From Bacteroidota bacterium (GTDB taxonomy: Bacteria; Bacteroidota; Bacteroidia; UKL13-3), in contig CANKQY010000015.1 of the NCBI GenBank assembly GCA_947485745.1, positions 1-40,584 on the forward strand: a stretch of DNA of 40,584 nucleotides, read 5' to 3'. Under the pieces are notes generated by a model. It was not told where the DNA came from and ran no database searches. It saw only the letters and a program-made list of their open reading frames with translations. Shown here one piece after another: positions 1-9,151 of the stretch. The stretch's first letter is position 1. Every line of letters starts with the position of its first letter. The position numbers and the translations under genes were made by a program.

Positions 1-297
1 CAACCCTTGTTGTATAATTCATCGTTGAAAGTATCTGATATTTCGGAAGCACAAAAGTACTACTTGGCACTAGGCTGGTACAATAGGTTTGAGATAGGAA
101 AGCTATTTTTACCATTTGGGATATACCATTATGTGGCTCAAATGAAATATGTACAAGAACCCGTTTACCTCAGATTTGGTCTAGGGTATCAATTCCATCC
201 TAAATTTTTTACAGGTTTATTTTTTAAGGGAACCATTAATAAAAAGCAACAACTACAATCTGATTTTATGGAATGGAGTTTTGGAATTAAGCTATAA
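1..297 (+). CDS. C-terminal fragment of an outer-membrane beta-barrel protein (possibly acyloxyacyl hydrolase/PagL-like); 5' end outside window
   Basis: Reading frame open from base 1 to stop at 297; alternating hydrophobic/aromatic strands ending ...DFMEWSFGIKL*, typical of a beta-barrel C-terminus. Confidence 0.5.
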   Translation, partial: QPLLYNSSLKVSDISEAQKYYLALGWYNRFEIGKLFLPFGIYHYVAQMKYVQEPVYLRFGLGYQFHPKFFTGLFFKGTINKKQQLQSDFMEWSFGIKL

Positions 298-1725
298 TTA
301 TTTATTTCCGTATCCTGCAAATTCAATGGTTTGAACCGAAATAAATTTGGTTTCCTTATTTTTCATTTGGAGCTTGTAGGTTTTTTCAGCTCCTTTTACA
401 CCCTCTTTGTTAAATGCTTCAAAGGTTATAGTTTGCAAGCCGGTATCAAGAGGAATTCTTGTATAGTTAATGGAATACGGCAATAATTGCCAATTGCGTG
501 TATCAGCTTGTTCAGAAATAACATTGTATAACATTGAAGCTGCAGCTAAAGCTTCTTGATCTTTATTTTGCTGTGCAGAGTAGGTAGCTAAATTTTTTAA
601 CGCTACCCTGCTTAATCCCATTGCCAACTCTTTACCCATTCTATCCTCTAAACTCTTAAAGGCAATGGCATTGACATCTTCGGCCAACTCTAACTCATAA
701 TTGTAATTATTTACAACTAATTGTGCTCTCTGGTAATAAGGTAATCTAGCAACGTATTTAGGCAAAGCAAGCTTAAAATACTTCATGTCTAAAAAGTCTT
801 TTCTTTGTTTATCATTTTCAACTCTAAAAGGAATAGCAATGCCTAACTCTGGGTTTATAAATTCCACCCAGCCATTATTATAAGGAATGATCATAATAGA
901 AATGGTTAATTGGTCCTTAATTGGGCCCATGCCATTATTCCATAAAAAAATAAGATTAGATTTTGTAGTTTCAATATCCTCGGCTTTGAGGAAAAATTCA
1001 GTTTCAAATGTCCTTACCTCATCATTAAAACCAACTAATTTTGCTGTTCTAATTAAATCCTTTTTTAGTTGGTTAGGAATACCTGTTCCAAAATTCTCGC
1101 GGTAATCCGATTTATAAATTTCATAGGCATTTTTATATGCAATGAAGGCATCGTTATACTCACCCTTTGAATCGTAAATAAGACCTATAAAATTATGTGC
1201 AAATGCATCACGTTTGTACTTGTTTTTGTTTTGATACTTATCAGTGATTTTCTGCATTTTCTCTAACATGCGTTTTCCTTCAACCAAAGCTTCATCTGAT
1301 TGACCTAAGCCTAAATAATTAAGCGCACCATAATAATGAAGGAGGATTTGTTCAAAATTTTCGCCTCCATAGGTACTCATATTAGCATTCACTAATAGGG
1401 TTAAAACCGCATCACTAACAGACTTATTGTAATCCTCAATAAAGAAATCGGCCTTATTAAAGTAAATATTGCTGTTTGCATAATCACCTTGCATCCATAA
1501 AACAGTTCCTTTATTGAGGTAAAATAAGAGCTTATTCCTAGCAGGTTTTTCCCATTTAGTGTCGTCCTCAAGCAAGTTGTTGGCAGCTTTAAAATTGCTG
1601 GTATATACTGCATTCATTAAGTCTTCACTGCGCTCGTAGTATGTTGCACAAGAAGGTAAAACGAAAACAAGAAATAAAAAAACGGCATAGTATGGTATGC
1701 CGTTTTTTGACTTAATAATTTTCAA
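298..1725 (-). CDS. Secreted lipoprotein with TPR-like repeats (COG3014-like)
   Basis: N-terminal signal with lipobox VLPSC; helical repeat-like body; adjacent to LpoB-like gene. Confidence 0.65.
   Translation of the reverse strand: MKIIKSKNGIPYYAVFLFLVFVLPSCATYYERSEDLMNAVYTSNFKAANNLLEDDTKWEKPARNKLLFYLNKGTVLWMQGDYANSNIYFNKADFFIEDYNKSVSDAVLTLLVNANMSTYGGENFEQILLHYYGALNYLGLGQSDEALVEGKRMLEKMQKITDKYQNKNKYKRDAFAHNFIGLIYDSKGEYNDAFIAYKNAYEIYKSDYRENFGTGIPNQLKKDLIRTAKLVGFNDEVRTFETEFFLKAEDIETTKSNLIFLWNNGMGPIKDQLTISIMIIPYNNGWVEFINPELGIAIPFRVENDKQRKDFLDMKYFKLALPKYVARLPYYQRAQLVVNNYNYELELAEDVNAIAFKSLEDRMGKELAMGLSRVALKNLATYSAQQNKDQEALAAASMLYNVISEQADTRNWQLLPYSINYTRIPLDTGLQTITFEAFNKEGVKGAEKTYKLQMKNKETKFISVQTIEFAGYGNK
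1676..1708. terminator. Intrinsic terminator AAAAAACGGCATA-ccatac-TATGCCGTTTTTTT (minus-strand sense) at the 3' end of the LpoB gene, inside the next ORF
   Basis: 13-bp perfect stem, 6-nt loop, T7 tract on minus strand, about 22 nt past the LpoB stop codon. Confidence 0.85.
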
Positions 1726-1730
1726 TGATT

Positions 1731-2318
1731 TTAGTTTTTAATAAACTTTTTGATTTCTTTTTCGCCAATCCAAACCTTTTCATTTGTTTCGAGATTGGTA
1801 AGCTCAAGATTAACTTGATACTTAACTGTTTTTTGGTTTTTGTATTGGTCTACAATGCTCATAATTACACCATTTAGCATGAAATCTGCGCCTTTTTCTT
1901 TACCCCATTTTTTTCGGGTTTCTTCGCTAGAAAATGTTTGTTGGTCGTTGCGCTCATCTCTCACTTCGTTTCTTTCTTCGCCACTCTGAACCACGCTCAC
2001 TGTTCCAGAATTAATAAATGATTTTTCAATATTTTTGATAAAAGTTCCAGCATCAATGTGTTCAGAGGTTTTATTTTTAACCTGACCAACAATAACGGTA
2101 GGTTTCTTGCTGTTTTTCATTTCAAAATTGGTTCTCCATGGCCTGTCCAGAACATCCTTGATCATTTCATCGGCCACTAATTTTGAATCGGTGTCGTTCC
2201 ATCTGCCGCTGATATCTGTTACGGTATTTGGATCCATGCGTTCAACCTTGCGAGAAGGACCACAATTACTAAATATTAATAAAGAGGCAATCCCTGAAGC
2301 TAAAAGTACTTTTTTCAT
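1731..2318 (-). CDS. Penicillin-binding protein activator LpoB-like lipoprotein
   Basis: MKKVLLASGIASLLIFSNCGPSRKV lipoprotein signal; DPNTVTDISGRWNDTDSKLVADEMIKDVL motif typical of LpoB family; ORF track start (2390) is likely too far upstream. Confidence 0.75.
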   Translation of the reverse strand: MKKVLLASGIASLLIFSNCGPSRKVERMDPNTVTDISGRWNDTDSKLVADEMIKDVLDRPWRTNFEMKNSKKPTVIVGQVKNKTSEHIDAGTFIKNIEKSFINSGTVSVVQSGEERNEVRDERNDQQTFSSEETRKKWGKEKGADFMLNGVIMSIVDQYKNQKTVKYQVNLELTNLETNEKVWIGEKEIKKFIKN

Positions 2319-2377
2319 TTTTGTATGTTTTATAGATTTATTTTTACAAATTACGTTCCAAAATAAAATAATCTGAA

Positions 2378-2908
2378 ATGACCCTTTCAAAAATAGTAAA
2401 AAATGGCAAATACTTGCTGTTAATGTTAGTTAATATCTATTTATTAGGCTGTAAAACAAATGAAACTTTTACCATAAGTAAAATTGGAAGTGACCAAGTT
2501 TTGAATGGAAGTGTCCAGAAAGAAATACTTTTGGATCAAAAAAAATTCCCTTGGTTCAATTACCAATACAATAGTTACAAGCCAGACAGTTCCCAAATAG
2601 CCTTATTGAAGCGTGAATCAAAAAATGTTTTTGTATTAGTATTTGCAGGTTCTTGGTGCAGCGATACCCAACAAGAATTACCACGTTTCTATAAAATCAT
2701 GGATTTATGTGAGATTTCTAAAAACCAATATGATGTAGTTATGTTGGATCAGACCAAAAAATGTAGGTATATAAATGTGGATGCCATGCAAATAAAGAAT
2801 GTGCCTACTTTTATTTTTTACAGAGAGGGCAAAGAAATTGGAAGAATTGTAGAAAATCCTAGTAATACTTTAGAATCAGATATTTATAATCTATATCGGC
2901 CCAATTAA
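2378..2908 (+). CDS. Thioredoxin-like fold lipoprotein/secreted protein
   Basis: FAGSWCSDTQQELPRFYKIMD and NVPTFIFYREGKEIGRIVE resemble the thioredoxin fold with a WCSD active site (second Cys absent). Confidence 0.7.
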   Translation: MTLSKIVKNGKYLLLMLVNIYLLGCKTNETFTISKIGSDQVLNGSVQKEILLDQKKFPWFNYQYNSYKPDSSQIALLKRESKNVFVLVFAGSWCSDTQQELPRFYKIMDLCEISKNQYDVVMLDQTKKCRYINVDAMQIKNVPTFIFYREGKEIGRIVENPSNTLESDIYNLYRPN

Positions 2909-3007
2909 AATTATCGCTTATCAAATTTATTTGCCGTTTATGCATTTCAACTAACATTCCTTGGAATCAAATTTGGCAGAATAGCTATTTTTTATACCTT
3001 GCACCTA

Positions 3008-5008
3008 ATGATTAAGAAACTATTTTTTGGCCTTTTAGCCGCGCTTTTTTTAATACCTGCCTATGCGAATGACAGCACAAAGGTAGCTTTAAAAACATTT
3101 TCTCCAGATACCCAACATCCTGTATTGTACCAATTAATTGGACAAATTTTAAACACCTATCATTACAGGAAATTGGCTATTGATGATAAACTATCATCGA
3201 CTCTATTTGATAATTACCTTGAAAATTTAGACCCAGCTAGGGTTTACTTTTTAAAACAAGACATTGATAAAATGGAAGCCTACCGTTATCAATTAGATGA
3301 TGATTTGATGAAAGGTAACGTAGATAAGGCTTTTGAAATATATAACCTTTATCAAACACGTTTGTATGATCGCATTCAATATACTTTTGACTTATTGAAC
3401 CAAGAGTTTGATTTTAATAAGAATGATTCTTTTGAATTAGACAGGGAAAAAGCACCTTGGGTTAAATCGCAAAAAGAATATGATGCCTTGTGGTTGCGCA
3501 AAACCAAAAGCGAAGCATTGCAACTAAAATCCGATGGCAAAGAATTTAAAACTTATAGTGAAGTGCTAAGAAAACGATATTACAATTTATTGAAGCAATT
3601 GGCAAAAACAAAGAACGAAGATGTGTTCTCATACTTTGCAAATTCACTCACAGAAATTGCCGATCCACATACCAATTATTTTTCGCCAAGAGCTGCCGAA
3701 GATTTTGCTACCAGCATGAGTTTAAGCCTAGAGGGCATTGGCGCAACACTCACCACAGAAAATGAATATACCAAAATCAGAGAAGTGGTAAAGGGTGGTC
3801 CGGCCGATAAGAGCAAGAAAATTTTTGCGAACGATAAAATTGCTGCCGTTGGCCAAGGTAAAGATGGTGAAATGGTTAGTATATTAGATTGGCGTTTGGA
3901 TGATGTAGTGAGTTTAATTAGGGGTAAAAAGGGCAGTATTGTTCGGCTAGAGGTAATTTCAACTGATGCAGTTAATAACAAATCAAAAATTATTGAAATA
4001 GTAAGAGAGAAAATAGTCTTGGAAGATCAAGGTGCAAAAAGCAGTGTAAAAATTGTTGAACGCAACGGTAAGAAGACCAAGGTTGGCGTAATTGTATTAC
4101 CAACATTTTACCTTGATGTGGCTGCATTGCAAAGAGGTGAAAAGAATTATAAAAGCACTACAAGGGATGTTAAAAAATTAATCAATGAGTTAAAGAATGA
4201 CACCATTAGTGCGTTGGTAATCGACTTAAGAAACAATGGTGGAGGTAGCTTACAAGAAGCTGTAGAATTAACGGGATTATTTATTAAGAATGGTCCGATT
4301 GTAGCAGTTAAGGACCATTTTGGCATTACCAAAGCAGAGGAGGATGAAGATGAAACCATAACCTGGGAAGGTCCAATGACAGTTCTTGTAAATAGATTTA
4401 GCGCATCGGCTTCGGAGATATTTGCGGCAGCTATTCAAGATTATGAAAGAGGTTTGGTTATAGGTGAAACCACCTATGGCAAAGGAACGGTTCAGAATTT
4501 ATTTGACCTAAATAGCTTTGTAAATATTGACGGCAAAAAATTGGGTCAGGTTAAATTGACCATTGCCAAATTCTACAGAGTATCTGGCGGAAGCACGCAG
4601 TTTAAGGGTGTAATTCCTGATATTGAATTCCCAAGTATATACTCAGATAAAGAGTTTGGTGAAGCGGCTAGTGAATTTGCATTGCCTTATGATGAAATAC
4701 CAGCTCAGAGCTATAATAAATTAAACCTTACTCAGGTGAGCTTGCCTATATTAAAGGAAAAACACAATCAAAGAATGGCTAATTCAGTTAGCTATAAATT
4801 CCTGAATGAAGACATCCAATCGATGAAGGAAATGAAGGATAAGAAGTATATAACTTTAAATGAAGCTAAATATAAAACGGAGCTTGAAATTGGTGAAAAG
4901 AAAAAGAAAGACCGCGAGGCTCAAAAAGCCAAATTAAAGGAAACCAACCCTGATGATAGCAACTTAATTTTAGATGAATGCATTCAAATCTTGTTAGATA
5001 ACCTCTAA
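3008..5008 (+). CDS. Carboxy-terminal processing peptidase (Prc/Tsp family, S41)
   Basis: DUF3340-like N-terminus, PDZ domain, S41 catalytic segment LVNRFSASASEIFAAAIQDYERGLVIGETTYGKGTVQ. Confidence 0.92.
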   Translation: MIKKLFFGLLAALFLIPAYANDSTKVALKTFSPDTQHPVLYQLIGQILNTYHYRKLAIDDKLSSTLFDNYLENLDPARVYFLKQDIDKMEAYRYQLDDDLMKGNVDKAFEIYNLYQTRLYDRIQYTFDLLNQEFDFNKNDSFELDREKAPWVKSQKEYDALWLRKTKSEALQLKSDGKEFKTYSEVLRKRYYNLLKQLAKTKNEDVFSYFANSLTEIADPHTNYFSPRAAEDFATSMSLSLEGIGATLTTENEYTKIREVVKGGPADKSKKIFANDKIAAVGQGKDGEMVSILDWRLDDVVSLIRGKKGSIVRLEVISTDAVNNKSKIIEIVREKIVLEDQGAKSSVKIVERNGKKTKVGVIVLPTFYLDVAALQRGEKNYKSTTRDVKKLINELKNDTISALVIDLRNNGGGSLQEAVELTGLFIKNGPIVAVKDHFGITKAEEDEDETITWEGPMTVLVNRFSASASEIFAAAIQDYERGLVIGETTYGKGTVQNLFDLNSFVNIDGKKLGQVKLTIAKFYRVSGGSTQFKGVIPDIEFPSIYSDKEFGEAASEFALPYDEIPAQSYNKLNLTQVSLPILKEKHNQRMANSVSYKFLNEDIQSMKEMKDKKYITLNEAKYKTELEIGEKKKKDREAQKAKLKETNPDDSNLILDECIQILLDNL

Positions 5009-5018
5009 TATCCTTATC

Positions 5019-5486
5019 CTATTTCTGTAACCCTTGCCCTGCTGGCTCAGGAACATGCTTTTGGGGCCAAGGTTGATCTTTTTTGGGTTGCTCTTCAATA
5101 ACAACCTTAGCATAACCTTTTCCTTGGGTCATGCCCAGGTGTTTGGCCGCTCTATAGGATAAATCTATGATGTACTTTCTGGAATAGGGGCCTCTATCGT
5201 TGATGGTTACAATAACCCATTTACCTGTTTTTTTATTGGTTACTTTAACCCTTGTACCTAAAGGCAAAGTAAGGTGTGCGGCAGTTAGTTTATTCTTATT
5301 GTATTTTTGGCCACTAGCAGTTCTTCTTCCATGTAAACTATTGGCATAATAACTGGCCTTTCCTTCACGGTAATAGAGAGCCGGTATTTGCGATGAGGTG
5401 TCCATTGGAATATTGGATTGCGCTCGCAAATTGGCCGCAAAAAGAATGGTCAGTAAAAAGTAAATAAGTGAAATCTTTTTTTGCAT
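5019..5486 (-). CDS. rlpA: Septal ring lytic transglycosylase RlpA family protein
   Basis: GKASYYANSLHGRRTASGQKYNKNKLTAAHLTLPLGTRVKVTN...VTINDRGPYSRKYIIDLSYRAAKHLGM double-psi beta barrel. Confidence 0.9.
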   Translation of the reverse strand: MQKKISLIYFLLTILFAANLRAQSNIPMDTSSQIPALYYREGKASYYANSLHGRRTASGQKYNKNKLTAAHLTLPLGTRVKVTNKKTGKWVIVTINDRGPYSRKYIIDLSYRAAKHLGMTQGKGYAKVVIEEQPKKDQPWPQKHVPEPAGQGLQK

Positions 5487-5529
5487 TATCTTAGCAAAGA
5501 TAAGCAATTCTTTTTTTTGAGGCTATATT

Positions 5530-6807
5530 ATGCAAATTTCAACTCCATTAAAACCTCTGGCAGAGCGCGTTAGACCACAAACTGTGGGTAACATGATTGG
5601 TCAGCAACATTTATTGGCACCTGGTGCGCCAATTTACCAAGCCATACAAAGCAAAAACATTCCTTCCATGATTTTTTGGGGACCTCCAGGTGTTGGTAAA
5701 ACCACTTTAGCCAGAATTATTGGAAATGAATTGGGATTAAATTTTTATTATTTAAGTGCTATTCAAGCAGGTGTTGCAGAGGTGAGGAAAGTAATTGAGG
5801 AAGCAAAGAAAATTGGCAAGGTATTATTGTTTTTAGATGAAATTCATCGGTTCAATAAAAGTCAGCAAGATGCATTATTGGGTGCAGTAGAAAATGGCAC
5901 TATTGTATTAATTGGAGCCACCACAGAAAACCCAAGTTTTGAGGTAAACAATGCACTTTTAAGTAGGTCGCAAGTATATGTTTTGAATGAATTGAGTAAG
6001 GATGAATTATTGGAATTAATGGCACAAGCCATTGCCAATGATGACTATTTGAAGCAATTTAACATTCAATTAAAAGAAAGCGAATTGCTCATTCAGCACA
6101 GTGAAGGAGATGGCAGGAAATTGCTGAACCTATTGGAATTACTGGTTAGTCAGGCGTCGGATCAAACCGAAATAATTATTACCAATGACTTTGTAGGGAG
6201 AATATTACAAAAGAAAACCACTAAATACGATAAAGGTGGAGAAGAGCATTACAATGTTATTTCTGCTTTCATCAAATCTATAAGAGGCAGTGATCCAAAC
6301 GCAGCAGTATATTGGTTGGCGCGCATGTTGAGTGGTGGCGAATCGGTTGAATTTATAGCGCGGAGGATGTTAGTTTTATCAAGTGAAGATATTGGCAATG
6401 CCAATCCAAATGCTTTACTAATAGCAAGCAATTGCTTTGATACAGTGCATAAAATTGGCATGCCAGAAAGTAGAATCATCTTATCGCAATGTGCCATTTA
6501 CTTGGCTACCTCTGTTAAAAGTAATGCCTCCTATTTGGCAATTAATGAAGCCATGGAAGTGGTAAATAAAACGGGTAATTTGTCTATACCATTGCATTTG
6601 CGCAATGCGCCAACCAAGCTGATGAAGAAATTAAATTATGGCAAAGATTATGCTTATGCGCATGTGTACGAAAATAATTTTGTGGAGTTAGAGTTTATGC
6701 CTGATAATTTAATTGGCAGAAAATTTTATGAACCGGGGAACAATACGAGAGAGTTGGAGCAGCGTAATTTTTTAAAGGCGAGGTGGAAGGGGAAGTATGA
6801 GTATTGA
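5530..6807 (+). CDS. rarA: Replication-associated recombination protein A (AAA ATPase)
   Basis: Walker A GPPGVGKTTLA, Walker B LFLDEIHRFNKSQQDALL, GATTENPSFEVN. Confidence 0.95.
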   Translation: MQISTPLKPLAERVRPQTVGNMIGQQHLLAPGAPIYQAIQSKNIPSMIFWGPPGVGKTTLARIIGNELGLNFYYLSAIQAGVAEVRKVIEEAKKIGKVLLFLDEIHRFNKSQQDALLGAVENGTIVLIGATTENPSFEVNNALLSRSQVYVLNELSKDELLELMAQAIANDDYLKQFNIQLKESELLIQHSEGDGRKLLNLLELLVSQASDQTEIIITNDFVGRILQKKTTKYDKGGEEHYNVISAFIKSIRGSDPNAAVYWLARMLSGGESVEFIARRMLVLSSEDIGNANPNALLIASNCFDTVHKIGMPESRIILSQCAIYLATSVKSNASYLAINEAMEVVNKTGNLSIPLHLRNAPTKLMKKLNYGKDYAYAHVYENNFVELEFMPDNLIGRKFYEPGNNTRELEQRNFLKARWKGKYEY

Positions 6808-7100
6808 GGCCCTTCGACAGGCTCAGGATGAGGCCCCCTTCGACAGGCTCAGGATGACGCTCTGCGGCAGGCTCAGGATGACGAGGTGGTTTTAACCTGG
6901 GGATGATCGTGGTGGTTGCCTGGTATCCCCAACCTGAAGGTTGGGGTTTGTTATGGAGGCCCTTCGACAGGCTCAGGATGACGCTCTGCGACAGGCTGGA
7001 TGACGAGGTGGTTTTAACCTGGGGATGATCGTGGTGGTTGCCTGGTATCCCCAACCTAAAGGTTGGGGTTTGTTAGGGAGGCCCTTCGGCAGGCTAAGTG
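6808..7100. repeat. Mixed intergenic array: TTCGACAGGCTCAGGATGA units plus CCCCAACC-TRAA-GGTTGGGG hairpins, organised as a ~122-126 bp tandem duplication (about 6832-6957 and 6958-7079) and a third partial unit
   Basis: Direct reading: gaggcccttcgacaggctcaggatgacgctctgcg...gaggtggttttaacctggggatgatcgtggtggttgcctggtatccccaacctRaaggttggggtttgttaNgga appears twice. Confidence 0.9.
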
Positions 7101-7637
7101 TGACGAGGATTTTTGGAGTTCTTGGATGAGGGGGGATTCGAGGGGGGATTTTAGGGCAACTATTGTATCGATGATGTTATTGGGAATGGTTGTGGAGAGC
7201 ACGTATTGTTGAATTTTCCAGCTTTGATTTTGTTTTATTAGGACACCAGAGCCACGACAAATTTTCATTTGGGTATTTAGGAGTTCATCGAACCAAGCAA
7301 TATTGCCATCTTCACTTAAATAAACTTGGCGTTGAAGAGCTGTAAAATTCCAGGTGCGTTTTTTATCGAAAAAAGGTTTAGACCAAACCATGAAATCATT
7401 TTTATTCCAACGCTCTGTAGCATCGGTACCAATAAAAATAGCGTCATCTGTATAAAAGGCAAAATACCTTTTGTAATCTGCATTAGCCGCTGCTACATTA
7501 AATGAATCTAGTATGGCTGCAATGATTACCTTTTGATCGTCTTGTGCTTTATTGTTTATAGCATTGTTTGAACCGTTGCCACATGCAAAAAGAAAAGGCA
7601 TGCAAGCAATTACAAATTGAATAGACTTTATTTTCAT
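7056..7637 (-). CDS. SnoaL/NTF2-like (DUF4440-type) lipoprotein
   Basis: MKIKSIQFVIACMPFLFACGNG lipoprotein signal; ILDSFNVAAANADYKRYFAFYTDDAIFIGTDATERW; C-terminal tail encoded by repeat. Confidence 0.75.
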   Translation of the reverse strand: MKIKSIQFVIACMPFLFACGNGSNNAINNKAQDDQKVIIAAILDSFNVAAANADYKRYFAFYTDDAIFIGTDATERWNKNDFMVWSKPFFDKKRTWNFTALQRQVYLSEDGNIAWFDELLNTQMKICRGSGVLIKQNQSWKIQQYVLSTTIPNNIIDTIVALKSPLESPLIQELQKSSSHLACRRASLTNPNL

Positions 7638-7674
7638 AGTTATTTAAATGATTACGAAGATGAATGATTTTTCT

Positions 7675-8946
7675 TTATAATTCATCAAACAAATAACCAC
7701 TATAGGCTAAACCTTTTGCAACGCTGATGAAATTATCGCCAGAATTTATGGGAATGTTAGGGAATTTTTGACGAAATAGTTGTTGAACGCCTTGAACCAA
7801 TGAACTGCCACCAGTTAAAAATAGGCTATTGATATCTGTAGGATTAATTTGGTATTGCAATAAAAAGGCATCAAGGTATTGGCTTATTTTATTTAGGTCT
7901 TTTTCGATTATTTGATTGTATAAATCCAAATTGATGTGGTCATTGATTTCAATACCAAGCTGCTTGTATTGAAATGCTGAGTGCAATGAATTTGATAATT
8001 CAACTTTGGTTTTTTCAATGGCTTGAAATACGGAGTAGCCAAGATTATGTTCTGTTAGGGTAAGAAGATTTTTAAATTTAGGATTATTTTTGCTCAGGTA
8101 AAAACACCTTCCTAAATCATTCTTGTTTTTTTGTCCGTTAAAGAAATTCATTTTTTCCCAAGAGCAAATATTGGTAAAAAAGGAAAGCGGTATATCGAGC
8201 ATTTTGCCTGGACTAGATTCATACAAAACGCCCCTACCAAAATGAGGTGTGCCTTGTTGATACATGAATGTAGAATCAAAACTATCGCCCCCGATATATA
8301 TACCTCCTGTTGCAAGAATATCGTCTCTCCTGTTCTTCTTTTCATTTCCATTTGGATTGAGTTCTATAAAGGTAAAATCGGTTGTACCTCCTCCTAAATC
8401 TGCCACTAGCACTCTTTCCTTTTTTTGAATTGTTTTCTCGTAGGCAAAGGCAGCACCAATAGGTTCAAACTGAAAGGCGATTTGCTCAAAGCCTGCTTTT
8501 TCTGCTGCTAGCCTTAAACGCTTTTGCGCTAATTCATCTTTGCTGGCATCATCATCGTCGAAAAAAACGGGGCGACCAAAGATGGCTTTTTTGCAATCCT
8601 CCCCTATCAATTCATCAGCTTTTTGCTTTAAATCTTTTATAATAAAGGATGCCAAATTTGCTGCAGTTAATTTATAAGAACCAACACGTGTATCGATAAA
8701 ACTACTCCTAGGCAACACTCGTTTAATTGATTTCATAAACCTGCCTTCCATGCCATCATTTACGTATTCCAAAATGGCTTGCTTGCCAACGGTGTATGTT
8801 ATTTCATCGGTTTGATCCAACTCTTTTGGAAAATATAAAATGGAAGGTATGGTGATGGTTTCAACAATTTCATTCTTCGTTTCATCAAAAATTGATAAAG
8901 CTGAATTGGAGGTGCCAAAATCGATTCCGTAGAGGTATTTGTTCAT
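7675..8946 (-). CDS. Hsp70 family ATPase (YegD-like)
   Basis: YGIDFGTSNSALSIFD phosphate-1 motif; VLVADLGGGTTDFTFIEL phosphate-2; LFLTGGSSLVQGV adenosine motif. Confidence 0.88.
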   Translation of the reverse strand: MNKYLYGIDFGTSNSALSIFDETKNEIVETITIPSILYFPKELDQTDEITYTVGKQAILEYVNDGMEGRFMKSIKRVLPRSSFIDTRVGSYKLTAANLASFIIKDLKQKADELIGEDCKKAIFGRPVFFDDDDASKDELAQKRLRLAAEKAGFEQIAFQFEPIGAAFAYEKTIQKKERVLVADLGGGTTDFTFIELNPNGNEKKNRRDDILATGGIYIGGDSFDSTFMYQQGTPHFGRGVLYESSPGKMLDIPLSFFTNICSWEKMNFFNGQKNKNDLGRCFYLSKNNPKFKNLLTLTEHNLGYSVFQAIEKTKVELSNSLHSAFQYKQLGIEINDHINLDLYNQIIEKDLNKISQYLDAFLLQYQINPTDINSLFLTGGSSLVQGVQQLFRQKFPNIPINSGDNFISVAKGLAYSGYLFDEL

Positions 8947-8973
8947 GTTAATTTTTCCTTTCAACTAGATAAG

Positions 8974-9145
8974 CCCTTCGACAAGCTGAGCCCTTCGACA
9001 AGCTAAGCCCTTCGACAAGCTCAGGGTGACGTTCCCGTTCGACAAGCTCAGTCCTCCGACAAGCTCAGGATGACGTTCCCGTTCGACAAGCTCAGTCCTC
9101 CGACAAGCTCAGGATGACGTTCCCTTCGACAAGCTCAGGGTGACG
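8974..9145. repeat. Array of 8 TTCGACAAGCTC-core palindromic repeats (CCCTTCGACAAGCTCAGGGTGACG type) with an internal higher-order duplication
   Basis: Direct reading; CGTTCGACAAGCTCAGTCCTCCGACAAGCTCAGGATGACGTTCC occurs twice in tandem. Confidence 0.95.
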
Positions 9146-9151
9146 GTAGGG

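Noticed and set aside
6695-7054. 119-aa minus-strand ORF
   Set aside because: Encodes repeat-derived sequence (SLSQSVILSLSKG..., HPEPVEG) and overlaps the rarA 3' end; spurious.
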